A stretch of 64,000 bases of DNA, from NCBI RefSeq assembly GCF_004341625.1, contig NZ_SLZG01000009.1:124001-188000 (forward strand), written 5' to 3'. This stretch comes from Rhizobium sp. BK376 (GTDB lineage: Bacteria; Pseudomonadota; Alphaproteobacteria; Rhizobiales; Rhizobiaceae). The notes beneath the pieces are model-generated. The model was not told the DNA's origin, did no database searches, and saw only the letters and a list, made by a program, of their open reading frames with translations. Numbering within the stretch: the first letter of the stretch is position 1; each line of letters starts with the position of its first letter. The translations under genes were made by a program, and so were the position numbers. Of the stretch, positions 1-7,337 are shown one piece after another.

Positions 1-263
1 ACACGGCTGAATGGGGCGAATACGTCTCCGGTCCGCGCATCATCACGGCTGAAACCAAGGCTGAAATGAAGCGCGTCCTGAAGGACATCCAGACCGGCAA
101 GTTCACCTCGGACTGGATGCAGGAATACCGCGCCGGCGGCTCGCGCTTCAAGGGCATCCGCCGCTTGAACGACAGCCACCAGATCGAAGAAGTCGGTGCC
201 AAGCTGCGCGGCATGATGCCCTGGATCGGTAAGAACAAGCTGGTCGACAAGGCTGTCAACTAA
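1..263 (+). CDS. ilvC: Ketol-acid reductoisomerase, C-terminal part
   Basis: This is the last 86 codons of a gene that begins before the window; the reading frame is open from base 3. The enzyme isomerises and reduces acetolactate or acetohydroxybutyrate with NADPH and Mg2+ in cytosolic branched-chain amino acid synthesis. The visible part matches the C-terminal knotted helical domain of class I enzymes: SGPRIITAETKAEMK, then DIQTGKFTSDWM and a run ending in NDSHQIEEVGAKLRGMMPW. Class I enzymes have about 340 residues, so roughly a quarter is present. A GC-rich hairpin with four T residues follows 28 bases after the stop, so the gene ends its transcript here. The identity is clear from these motifs. 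Confidence 0.95.
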   Translation, partial: TAEWGEYVSGPRIITAETKAEMKRVLKDIQTGKFTSDWMQEYRAGGSRFKGIRRLNDSHQIEEVGAKLRGMMPWIGKNKLVDKAVN

Positions 264-291
264 GCGATTTCAATCCATGCGATTGCAGAAG

Positions 292-317
292 GGCCGGGGC
301 GCAAGCTCCGGCCTTTT
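292..317 (+). terminator. Rho-independent terminator of ilvC
   Basis: GGCCGGGGC pairs with GCTCCGGCC (one G.T pair) across a GCAA tetraloop and is followed by TTTT. It lies between ilvC and the oppositely oriented TetR gene and fits an intrinsic terminator. Confidence 0.85.
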
Positions 318-372
318 CAATTGTGAACGCGATGCGCTTTCTCGATAACGTTGACCGTCATCTTCCGCGATT

Positions 373-945
373 TCACGCCCGTAGTCTGGCGATCTGTGGC
401 TCGACGACCGCTGGGAAGAGTTCGGGATTGGCAAGAGCCCGCGCGGACAGCATCGCTCCATGGACCGAGGCCATCAGAATTTGCGCTTCTTCTTCCGATG
501 ACCGGTCCAGCCGAAACTGGCCCTCTGCGACGCCGGCCTCCAACACCGAGACTAGCCATTCCGTCAGATGCCGGAAATGCGCACGCACGCCTGATGCCAC
601 ATCCTCCGGCAACATCTGCATCTCCGCTGCGAGCATCGCACAGATGCAAAACGGCTCAGCAGAATCGCGGATACATGCCTGCCAATAGTTCAGATAGGCC
701 TGCAGCTGTTCGAGGGGGCTCATTCCACTTTCGCGGAGCGAGCTCAAGCCGGCTCTAGCGCGTTGCGCATATTGCTCCACTAATACGGCGACCAATTCCG
801 ACTTCGTCGGAAAATGATGGTGTATGCTGGCCTTTCTAATGCCGATGGCATCCGAAATATCGGCATAGCTGAAACCATTGTAGCCGCCAGCTCCAACGAG
901 AAGCTGGGCGACGTCCAATATTTTCTGTGATGTCGTGGGTTCCAT
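373..945 (-). CDS. TetR/AcrR family transcriptional regulator
   Basis: This 190-residue protein has the N-terminal TetR DNA-binding domain: helix-turn-helix around residues 26-51, reading SYADISDAIGIRKASIHHHF followed by PTKSEL. The C-terminal ligand-binding part is all-helical and contains several Cys and Met residues (EPFCICAMLAAEMQM). A start 12 codons upstream is open, but position 945 is preferred because a probable operator at 956-971 would otherwise lie inside the coding sequence. The gene is divergent from a small membrane protein, and the intergenic region has two copies of a near-palindromic 16-mer. The simplest reading is a repressor of itself and of the neighbouring membrane protein gene. 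The ligand is unknown. Confidence 0.88.
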   Translation of the reverse strand: MEPTTSQKILDVAQLLVGAGGYNGFSYADISDAIGIRKASIHHHFPTKSELVAVLVEQYAQRARAGLSSLRESGMSPLEQLQAYLNYWQACIRDSAEPFCICAMLAAEMQMLPEDVASGVRAHFRHLTEWLVSVLEAGVAEGQFRLDRSSEEEAQILMASVHGAMLSARALANPELFPAVVEPQIARLRA

Positions 946-955
946 AAAACGCGCC

Positions 956-971
956 CTACCTTCTAGTAGAA
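956..971. promoter_or_regulatory. Probable TetR operator, regulator-proximal copy
   Basis: CTACCTTCTAGTAGAA lies 11 bases upstream of the chosen TetR start. It matches the copy at 1079-1094 in 14 of 16 positions. That the TetR protein binds here is inferred from position and sequence. Confidence 0.6.
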
Positions 972-1078
972 TTGCTGTCAAGGCCGAACGTCCATCAACT
1001 CCTTCACTAATATTTGCGCTCGCGAGCCCGGATTCTCCTCCGGAGAGTTGCTGCGATCGATTGACAGAAATTGATGAT

Positions 1079-1094
1079 CTACCTACTAGTAGGA
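1079..1094. promoter_or_regulatory. Probable TetR operator, target-gene copy
   Basis: CTACCTACTAGTAGGA contains the perfect palindrome CCTACTAGTAGG (1082-1093). It sits 22 bases before the start of the membrane protein gene, where bound repressor would block transcription. Confidence 0.65.
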
Positions 1095-1115
1095 TGACAA
1101 ACCAAGGAGACTAAC

Positions 1116-1679
1116 ATGCAAGGTCAATCTTCCAATCCATCCCAATGGCTGCGATCCTATTATTTCGCCCGTGCCATATTTTCGATCGCGTGGGTCGCTG
1201 CCGCCGTGGCATTGGCCGGTCAGTCGGCTATCGCATCCGTATTGCTCGTCATCTACCCGGCATGGGATGCGGCGGCTAATCTTGTCGATGCTCGGGTGAA
1301 TGGTGGTCTGAAGGCAAACCCTTCCCAGACGCTGAATGTGGTTGCCAGCACCATAGTGACGGTCATCGTTATCCTGGCTGTCATGAAGGATACTTACGCC
1401 GTTCTGGCGGTCTTTGGCGTTTGGGCCATTTTGTCGGGCATTCTGCAGCTCTACACGGGCGTCCGCCGCTGGCGTTCTTATGGAGCGCAGTGGGCGATGA
1501 TCCTGAGCGGGGCGCAGTCAGCTCTGGCCGGTGGCTTCATGATCAAGCAGTCTTTCGGCATCGTCCCGCCGACGATCCTCGACGTCGCTCCCTATGCGGG
1601 TTTTGGCGCGTTCTATTTCCTGCTCTCGGCGGTCTGGCTGACGGTCGCAGCCAATCGCAAGACGAGTGCAAGAGCCTGA
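1116..1679 (+). CDS. Integral membrane protein, DUF308/HdeD-like
   Basis: This 187-residue protein is mostly hydrophobic, with about five to six membrane segments (roughly residues 18-50, 70-108, 118-140 and 155-180). Segments such as AVFGVWAILSGILQLYTGVRRWR resemble the DUF308 (HdeD-like) fold, where two related three-helix units form a small inner-membrane protein of unknown activity. An AAGGAGA ribosome binding site lies just upstream of ATG. The gene is divergent from the TetR gene and is the likely main target of that regulator. HdeD in enteric bacteria is linked to acid tolerance; that role is not shown here. Confidence 0.7.
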   Translation: MQGQSSNPSQWLRSYYFARAIFSIAWVAAAVALAGQSAIASVLLVIYPAWDAAANLVDARVNGGLKANPSQTLNVVASTIVTVIVILAVMKDTYAVLAVFGVWAILSGILQLYTGVRRWRSYGAQWAMILSGAQSALAGGFMIKQSFGIVPPTILDVAPYAGFGAFYFLLSAVWLTVAANRKTSARA

Positions 1680-1812
1680 AAAGCGGCTCGCCCCGCCGGG
1701 CGAGATCGATGTAATTTGTCAGTACCTTATGTCCGCTCCAGGCGGACATAAGGTTTATAAGGTCGCAGGTCCCAGGGTCTTCCAGACGAGACGCCTTGGT
1801 GCTTGGCAGTTC

Positions 1813-2070
1813 TCAAATCGACCGCCGCCCTGCCACTGCATGGTAGAGCCACAGCACCACGACCGCTCCGATGACTGCGACTACCAGGCTATAGATATTG
1901 AAGCCGGTGACGCCGGCTGCGCCGAAGAAGCTGAAGATGAGACCGCCGACGATCGCTCCGACGATGCCGAGCACGATGTCCATCAGCATTCCCGAGCCAC
2001 TCTTGTTGACGATCTTGCTGCCGATAAACCCGGCGATCAGACCAAGAATTATCCACCCGATTACAGACAT
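1813..2070 (-). CDS. GlsB/YeaQ/YmgE family stress-associated membrane protein
   Basis: This is a small 85-residue protein with three hydrophobic segments and the family pattern: GWIILGLIAGFIGSKIV, then an MDIVLGIVGAIVGG segment, then a last helix ending in LYHAVAGRR. The start at 2070 is chosen because AAGGAGGGG lies just before that ATG. The family (transglycosylase-associated protein) is widespread, located in the inner membrane, and often induced by general stress; its biochemical role is not known. It is transcribed towards the DUF308-like gene and divergently from the YidB-like gene. Confidence 0.85.
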   Translation of the reverse strand: MSVIGWIILGLIAGFIGSKIVNKSGSGMLMDIVLGIVGAIVGGLIFSFFGAAGVTGFNIYSLVVAVIGAVVVLWLYHAVAGRRSI

Positions 2071-2223
2071 TTGGCATTCCCCTCCTTGATTGCCCGGGCA
2101 TTCGAGCCATTTCACTTTATGCTAAATAAAGAAACTATGAAATCACTGTTGCGGTGGTTTCATTCGGTCGTCTCACTTCTGTTCCGCCAATTGATTTTGG
2201 GGAAAATACGAGAGGAGAATGGC

Positions 2224-2694
2224 ATGGGTATCTTTGACGACGCCGTCCCGGGCGGCAGCATCTCGAAACCGATCATGATCGCGCTCGGCGCGCTCCTCGT
2301 CGGCAAGCTCATGAGCGGCAGGGGCAATCCGGATCCTGCTGCAGACCCTCGGCAGCAAGCCCCGCAAGCCAATGACGGCGGATTGATGGGCGGTCTTGGC
2401 GGTGTCTTGGGTGGCGGCCTTGGTGGTTTGCTCGGCAAGTTGACCGAGGCGGGGCAGGGCTCTGTTGTGGATTCCTGGGTGAAGCCCGGGCCCAACCAGC
2501 CGATCGCTCCCGGCAATCTCGAAAATGCGCTCGGTTCACAAACGATCAGCGATCTGGCCCGCCAGGCCGGTGTGAGCGAACAGGAACTCCTTCGTCAACT
2601 CTCCACCGTGCTGCCGGGCGTGGTAGATAAACTGACACCGCAGGGGCAGATCCCGGATCAGGGTCGGATCGCCGCGCTGCTGCAGCAGTACTGA
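2224..2694 (+). CDS. YidB-like DUF937 protein
   Basis: This 156-residue protein has a short helical N-terminus, a glycine-rich centre (repeated GGLGGVLGGGLGGLLGKL) and a C-terminal helical segment starting SVVDSWVKPGPNQPI and ending GRIAALLQQY. This is the arrangement of the YidB/DUF937 family, whose function is unknown. The start ATG at 2224 follows GAGAGGAGA closely; a longer open frame upstream has no supporting features. The gene is monocistronic, with an intrinsic terminator after it. Confidence 0.8.
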   Translation: MGIFDDAVPGGSISKPIMIALGALLVGKLMSGRGNPDPAADPRQQAPQANDGGLMGGLGGVLGGGLGGLLGKLTEAGQGSVVDSWVKPGPNQPIAPGNLENALGSQTISDLARQAGVSEQELLRQLSTVLPGVVDKLTPQGQIPDQGRIAALLQQY

Positions 2695-2723
2695 CACTGC
2701 GATATCTAGCCTTGCGACAAGAG

Positions 2724-2760
2724 AGGCCCTGCTGCCGGTTCGGGAGCGGGGCCTTTTTTT
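2724..2760 (+). terminator. Rho-independent terminator after the YidB-like gene
   Basis: AGGCCC pairs with GGGCCT around a GC-rich loop, and the 3' arm runs into seven T residues. Confidence 0.8.
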
Positions 2761-2939
2761 GACTGTTACCAGCGATTTACCCTGCTGTTGCCCGCGGTAG
2801 ATCCCCGGAGATTTGCGGCCCTGTTGCCGCCTACACCGCGCTTCGCTAGATTTTTTCCGACTGTTGTCGAAATCCTGCCCGTTCGGACGACATTGGTTCA
2901 GCGGCGCATCGAGGCCGCTCTCAACAGAGGAGACCTTTC

Positions 2940-3296
2940 ATGCAATATATGATGCTTATCCATGCGAACGAAGCGGGTTTTGCGGCCCTGCCGAAGGATC
3001 AAGTCGAGCAAGCGCTCGGCGCTTACACCGCCTATACGGAAGCGCTGAGAAAGGCTGGCGCCCTGGTCGATAGCAATCGTTTGCAGCCGACCGCTGCGTC
3101 CACAACGGTGCGCGTCGCCGATGGCAAGACGCAGGTTCTCAACGGCCCCTATGCCGAGACCAGAGAGCAGCTTGGCGGTTATTATCTGATCGAAGCGCCA
3201 GATCTCGACGCGGCGATTTCCTGGGCAGCGCGCTGCCCTGGCGCTTCGCATGGCACGATGGAGATTCGGCCTGTCTGGGCGATGTATTCTGCTTAA
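2940..3296 (+). CDS. YCII-related (DGPF domain) protein
   Basis: This 118-residue protein starts with MQYMMLIHANEAG and contains VLNGPYAETREQLGGYYLI, the DGPF-type motif of YCII-related proteins. The fold is a ferredoxin-like dimer; no enzyme activity has been established for most members. The next gene encodes an ECF sigma factor of the group that is habitually paired with DGPF proteins, and the two genes are separated by only a few bases. A stress-related or signalling role together with that sigma factor is inferred from this known gene pairing. Confidence 0.88.
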   Translation: MQYMMLIHANEAGFAALPKDQVEQALGAYTAYTEALRKAGALVDSNRLQPTAASTTVRVADGKTQVLNGPYAETREQLGGYYLIEAPDLDAAISWAARCPGASHGTMEIRPVWAMYSA

Positions 3297-3314
3297 GCGC
3301 GTGTTAAGCGCGTG
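3293..3314. repeat. 11-bp tandem duplication across a stop/start junction
   Basis: TTAAGCGCGTG occurs twice back to back. The first copy supplies the TAA stop of the YCII gene and the second supplies the GTG start of the sigma factor gene. Confidence 0.9.
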
Positions 3315-4556
3315 ATAGCGGATCACGACAATCAGGCGCATGAGGCGGCCGCGGCTGCGGCGCGCCGCAGCTATGGCCGCCTCGTCGCCTTCCTGAGCGC
3401 TCGTACGCGCGACGTCGCGGGAGCCGAGGACGCTTTGTCCGATGCTTTCGTTGCGGCACTCGCCGATTGGCCGAAAAACGGTGTGCCGCGCAATCCGGAA
3501 GCCTGGCTGCTTGCTACGGCGCGGCGGCGCTCGATTGATGCCGCACGGCGACGGCAAACCGCAGCCAAGGGCAGTGGCCAGGTCCAGTTTCTGGCCGAAG
3601 AGATGGCGGCGATGGCCGAGGAATCGGCATCGATTCCGGACGAGCGCCTGAGCCTGATGTTTGCCTGCGCCCATCCGGCGATCGAGGCTTCGATCCGCGC
3701 GCCACTGATCCTGCAGACCGTCCTCGGCTTCGACGCTGCGACCATTGCCTCCGCCTTTTTGGTGGCGCCGGCGACCATGGGGCAAAGGCTCGCTCGAGCC
3801 AAGGCCAAGATCAGGCTCGCGGGCATTCCGTTCCGTATGCCCGAACGCGAGGATATTGCGGAGCGCCTGGACGCCGTGCTCGCCGCGATCTACGCGGCTT
3901 TCACCGAGGGGTGGAGCGATCCGGCCGGCGCTGAAGCAAAACGGCGCAATCTCGCCGAGGAGGCCATCTGGCTCGGCCGGCTCGTTGTCGAACTGCTGCC
4001 GAACGAGCCGGAAGCGCTCGGCCTGCTGGCGTTGATGATCTATTCCGCATCGCGGTGGCCGGCGCGCCGTGATGCGGACCGCGAATTTGTGCCGCTCGGC
4101 GAGCAGGACCCGGCGCACTGGGACGACCGCCTGATCGGGGAAGCGGAGGCCCTGCTGACCCGCGCGCACCGGCTTAACGCGGCCGGCCGCTATCAGCTGG
4201 AGGCCGCGCTGCAATCGGCGCATGTCGCGCGGCGGCTCGGCCGCGGCGTCGATTGGCCGGCCATCGTCACGCTTTATGACGCGCTCTGCAGCCTGACCGG
4301 CTCGCCCGTCGCCGCGATCAATCGCGCCGTGGCGCTGGCGGAAACGCAGGGTGCCTTTATCGGTCTCGCCGCCCTTGACGCTATCGCTATGGACGAGCGG
4401 CTGGCAGAGTATCAGCCCTATTGGGCAGCGCGCGCCGATCTGCTGGCGCGAACCGGCGAACGCATTGCGGCGCAACAAGCCTATGATCAGGCGATCGGCC
4501 TTGAGGTCGATCCGGCAGTGCGGCGGTTTTTGCAGCGGCGGCGGGCGGCAGTCTGA
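3312..4556 (+). CDS. ECF sigma factor with C-terminal TPR-like domain (ECF42 type)
   Basis: This 414-residue protein has region 2 at about residues 15-85 (RSYGRLVAFLSARTRDVAGAEDALSD, then PEAWLLATARRRSIDAARRR) and region 4 at about 125-170. A long alpha-helical C-terminal extension (about 185-410) contains HRLNAAGRYQLEAALQSAH and PVAAINRAVALAE. This layout is typical of the ECF42 group, which has no classical anti-sigma factor and is encoded beside DGPF proteins, as here. The GTG start is used because the frame has no upstream ATG and the junction is tight. Control of activity probably lies in the C-terminal domain; the target promoters cannot be seen from this window. Confidence 0.88.
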   Translation: MIADHDNQAHEAAAAAARRSYGRLVAFLSARTRDVAGAEDALSDAFVAALADWPKNGVPRNPEAWLLATARRRSIDAARRRQTAAKGSGQVQFLAEEMAAMAEESASIPDERLSLMFACAHPAIEASIRAPLILQTVLGFDAATIASAFLVAPATMGQRLARAKAKIRLAGIPFRMPEREDIAERLDAVLAAIYAAFTEGWSDPAGAEAKRRNLAEEAIWLGRLVVELLPNEPEALGLLALMIYSASRWPARRDADREFVPLGEQDPAHWDDRLIGEAEALLTRAHRLNAAGRYQLEAALQSAHVARRLGRGVDWPAIVTLYDALCSLTGSPVAAINRAVALAETQGAFIGLAALDAIAMDERLAEYQPYWAARADLLARTGERIAAQQAYDQAIGLEVDPAVRRFLQRRRAAV

Positions 4557-4757
4557 TATTGTAACGTGCAGCGCCGCTGCCTCAAACGCGCCCGAGACTG
4601 AAGTGCTGCGGCACCTCTTTTCCCATCGCTCCGACAGGTCCTTTCCGTTAAAGTCCCGGCATCCTTTGTCACTTCAAATAAAATAGGTCAGCATCGTTGA
4701 CTTATTGTTTATTGCGTGATTTGGTCTTCTAAAGACAAAAAATTACGAGGAAGCCCC

Positions 4758-5981
4758 ATGTTGAATTGGGATAATATCTTTGCGACGCGTTCCACCCGTA
4801 TGCGCGCCTCCGAAATCCGTGAGCTGCTGAAGCTTTTGGAGCGGCCGGACATCATCTCTTTTGCCGGCGGCATTCCCGATCCCGCGCTGTTTCCGGATGC
4901 GGCTTTCAAGGAAGCCTATAACGAGATCTTTTCCAGCACGGCCGTCAACGCGGCGCTGCAATATTCCGTCAGCGAAGGCTACAAGCCGCTGCGCGAATGG
5001 CTGGTTGGCGAAATGGCAAAGCTCGGCGTTCCCTGCGAACTCGAAAACGTCTTCATCGTCTCCGGTTCGCAGCAGGGCCTGGATTACCTCGGCAAGCTGT
5101 TCCTCTCGCCGAACGATACGGCGCTCGTCACTGCGCCGACCTATCTCGGTGCGCTGCAGGCTTTCAATGCCTATGAGCCGACCTATGACCAGCTGACGCC
5201 GAACGGCAACCGCACGCCGGAAGCCTATCGCGCGACTGCGGAACAGGCTGGCGGCCGCGTCAAGTTTGCATATCTCTCGGCCGACTTTGCCAATCCGACG
5301 GGCGAGACGATCGATCTTGCCTCCCGCGAGAAGCTGATCGATCTCGCCGACGAGCTCGACATCGCCATCATCGAGGATGCCGCCTATCAGTCGCTGCGCT
5401 ATGACGGCGAGGGGATCCCGCCGATCCTGGCGCTCGAAATCGCCCGCAAGGGCAACATCAACGATACGCGCACGATCTACTGCGGCAGCTTCTCGAAGAC
5501 GCTCGCTCCGGGCCTTCGCGTCGGCTTCATCGTCGGCAATGCGCCCGTTATCCGCAAGCTGGTGCTGATGAAGCAGGCGGCCGACCTGCATTCCTCGACC
5601 ATCAACCAGATCGCCATCGAACATGTCGCGCGTCGCGGCTTCGACGAACAGGTCGCCAAGGTCCGCAAGACCTACAGCCATCGTCGCGATTGCATGCTGG
5701 CAGCACTTGCCAAGTACATGCCCGAGGGCACCAGCTGGACGAAGCCGGAGGGCGGCATGTTCGTCTGGATCACCCTGCCAAAGGGCATGGACGGCGCCAA
5801 GCTGCTTGCCCGTTCGCTGGAAACCGCAAAGGTCGCTTTCGTTCCGGGCCAGGCCTTCTTTGCCGACGGCTCCGGCCCGAACACCTTCCGTGTCAGCTTC
5901 TCCTGCGCCAACGATCAGATGATCGACGAGGGGATCTCGCGGCTGGGCAAGCTGATCGCCAGCGAGATAGCTGCGCTCTAA
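4758..5981 (+). CDS. PLP-dependent aminotransferase, class I/II (2-aminoadipate/LysN-like)
   Basis: This 407-residue fold-type I aminotransferase runs from the N-terminal IISFAGGIPDPALFP, through the PLP-binding segment with YLSADFANPTGE and IIEDAAYQSLRYDG, to the Schiff-base lysine in CGSFSKTLAPGLRVGF and the C-terminal arginine region near NTFRVSFSCAND. This pattern fits the MocR-like/KAT II/LysN branch that acts on 2-aminoadipate or on aromatic and branched amino acids. The substrate cannot be fixed from sequence. The start at 4758 has ACGAGGAAG upstream; the longer frame lacks a better site. It stands alone and is followed by a strong hairpin. Confidence 0.85.
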   Translation: MLNWDNIFATRSTRMRASEIRELLKLLERPDIISFAGGIPDPALFPDAAFKEAYNEIFSSTAVNAALQYSVSEGYKPLREWLVGEMAKLGVPCELENVFIVSGSQQGLDYLGKLFLSPNDTALVTAPTYLGALQAFNAYEPTYDQLTPNGNRTPEAYRATAEQAGGRVKFAYLSADFANPTGETIDLASREKLIDLADELDIAIIEDAAYQSLRYDGEGIPPILALEIARKGNINDTRTIYCGSFSKTLAPGLRVGFIVGNAPVIRKLVLMKQAADLHSSTINQIAIEHVARRGFDEQVAKVRKTYSHRRDCMLAALAKYMPEGTSWTKPEGGMFVWITLPKGMDGAKLLARSLETAKVAFVPGQAFFADGSGPNTFRVSFSCANDQMIDEGISRLGKLIASEIAAL

Positions 5982-5992
5982 GGGCTGGCATA

Positions 5993-6029
5993 GCGAACAG
6001 CTTTCGCTTACCGCTCAAGCTGTTCGCTG
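5993..6029 (+). terminator. Hairpin after the aminotransferase gene
   Basis: AGCGAACAGCTT pairs perfectly with AAGCTGTTCGCT over a 13-base loop. The T-tract is poor, so this is a likely but not canonical terminator. Confidence 0.6.
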
Positions 6030-6170
6030 CCTTGCTCCTCACGCGCCCTTTATCTGCACATTGAAGATTTTGTGCGACTAAAGCGACCGAGCCTCTTTCC
6101 GAGCGCCCGGTTGCATCGACTCAGCCCGCGTTGCATGGTCCCGCCGGTTTGGAAGGTTAAGGGAAAGACC

Positions 6171-6617
6171 ATGAGCGGGATCAAAGTCAGGGCAGCAACC
6201 CCATTGGATGTCGACGAGCTCGCGCGGCTGATGGCCGAGCTTGGCTATCCGACAACGTCGGAGAAAATGGCCGCCCGACTTGAGCGGGTGAGCGACCGCC
6301 AGGACTACGCTACATTTGTTGCCGATGAAGACGGTGCAATTGCGGGAATGATCGGCTTGTTTGTCTCTCCAACTCTCTATCGAGACGATCTTGACGGTGT
6401 CATCTCGGCCCTTGTCGTTTCTTCGGACTTCCGAGGTAGGGGCATCGCCGGACTATTGATCGATCACGGCGAGCGCTGGCTCTATGACCGTGGCGCCCGC
6501 CTCGTGTCAGTGAAACCCAGCACCCGCCGCGAAGACGCGCACCGCCTCTATAAGCGCTGTGGATATGAACATACCGGCTTGAGATTTACGAAGGTGCTTG
6601 AAGAGGTCGACGGATAA
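6171..6617 (+). CDS. GNAT family N-acetyltransferase
   Basis: This 148-residue protein has the GNAT core: an N-terminal strand IKVRAATPLDVDELARLM, a central strand with ISALVVSSDFRGRGIAGLL (the acetyl-CoA binding R/Q-x-x-G-x-G/A motif, here RGRGIA) and a C-terminal YKRCGYEHTGLRFTK. It transfers acetyl from acetyl-CoA to an amine that cannot be predicted from sequence. The start at 6171 has AAGGTTAAGGGAAAG before it; an upstream ATG-containing extension lacks any domain. It is probably monocistronic. Confidence 0.85.
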   Translation: MSGIKVRAATPLDVDELARLMAELGYPTTSEKMAARLERVSDRQDYATFVADEDGAIAGMIGLFVSPTLYRDDLDGVISALVVSSDFRGRGIAGLLIDHGERWLYDRGARLVSVKPSTRREDAHRLYKRCGYEHTGLRFTKVLEEVDG

Positions 6618-6661
6618 CGGTTCGCGATGCTTTCAAAGCACCTGTTTTAGATCTGAACGGC

Positions 6662-7054
6662 TCAGATCCAGACGTCGTTCTGAGCCGTACTCTCGCCGCC
6701 TTCTTCGCCGGTATTTAGCGTGCCACGCGGCTCGATCAGCATCATCTGGACTTCATGTGCCGCATAAGGCTTATGTCGTACACCTTTGGGAACGACATAT
6801 ATTTCGCCCTTGCGCAGCAGGACGGCGCCATCCTCGAAGTCAATGCGCAGCTCGCCCTCTATGATGAGAAAAGCTTCATCGGTCTCCGGGTGATCATGCC
6901 AGAGGAAATCACCCTCGATCTTCACGACCTTGAACTGATAGTCGTTCATCTCGGCGATGACGCGCTGCTGCCATTGGTCGGAGAAGAGGGAGAGCTTTTC
7001 GGCGAGATTGATCGGCTTGTAGGTTTGGGGGGCGTTCGGCATCGGGGTCACCAT
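6662..7054 (-). CDS. Small cupin-domain protein
   Basis: This protein of about 130 residues has a single conserved beta-barrel (Cupin_2): FLWHDHPETDEAFLIIEGEL carries the metal-binding His-x-His and Glu, and the second motif GEIYVVPKGVRHKPYA carries the last His. Such proteins bind a metal and may act as isomerases, dioxygenases or sensors; the substrate is unknown. Two nearby ATG codons (7054 and 7042) are possible starts and neither has a strong ribosome binding site. It ends 44 bases from the convergent GNAT gene. Confidence 0.8.
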   Translation of the reverse strand: MVTPMPNAPQTYKPINLAEKLSLFSDQWQQRVIAEMNDYQFKVVKIEGDFLWHDHPETDEAFLIIEGELRIDFEDGAVLLRKGEIYVVPKGVRHKPYAAHEVQMMLIEPRGTLNTGEEGGESTAQNDVWI

Positions 7055-7118
7055 TTGTTTTGATGGCGAGGGGATACCGGCTGCTAACGTTGTCGTCTTG
7101 AACGATTGTGCAGGCGGT

Positions 7119-7187
7119 TGCCGCGAGTCCCTTCGCCCCAGCGGGGAGAAGGTGGCCCGAAGGGGCGGATGAGGGGGCGGCACGGCA
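7119..7187 (-). repeat. RIME-like palindromic intergenic repeat, copy 1
   Basis: Read on the minus strand this has CCCCCTCATCCGCC, then CCACCTTCTCCCCGC and GCGAAGGGACTCGCGGC, matching copy 2 at 7233-7300 with a few changes. The form matches rhizobial intergenic mosaic/REP-type elements. The two copies face each other between the cupin gene and the aldo/keto reductase gene. Confidence 0.65.
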
Positions 7188-7232
7188 GGACGAAATTTGT
7201 TTCGCGCCTTGCCGCTTAACCCGTTCTTCCGT

Positions 7233-7300
7233 TGTGCCGCGTGGCCCCCTCATCCGGCTGCCGCCACCTTCTCCCCGGGGGAGAAGGGGATTCGCGGCGC
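7233..7300 (+). repeat. RIME-like palindromic intergenic repeat, copy 2
   Basis: GCCCCCTCATCCGGC is followed by CCACCTTCTCCCCGGGGG and GAGAAGGGGATTCGCGGC. CCTTCTCCCC/GGGGAGAAGG is an internal palindrome. It is inverted relative to copy 1. Confidence 0.65.
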
Positions 7301-7337
7301 CGTCCCGATCCCCTGAGACGGAGGAGAAGCGGTGCCG

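Noticed and set aside
2898..4478. Long open frame on the strand opposite to the YCII and sigma factor genes
   Set aside because: It lies antisense to two clearly recognisable genes, has no family motif and is rich in Arg and Gly as expected for a GC-rich shadow frame.
3312..4556. Possibility that the TPR-like sigma factor is a fusion made by frameshift
   Set aside because: The long C-terminal extension is normal for the ECF42 group.
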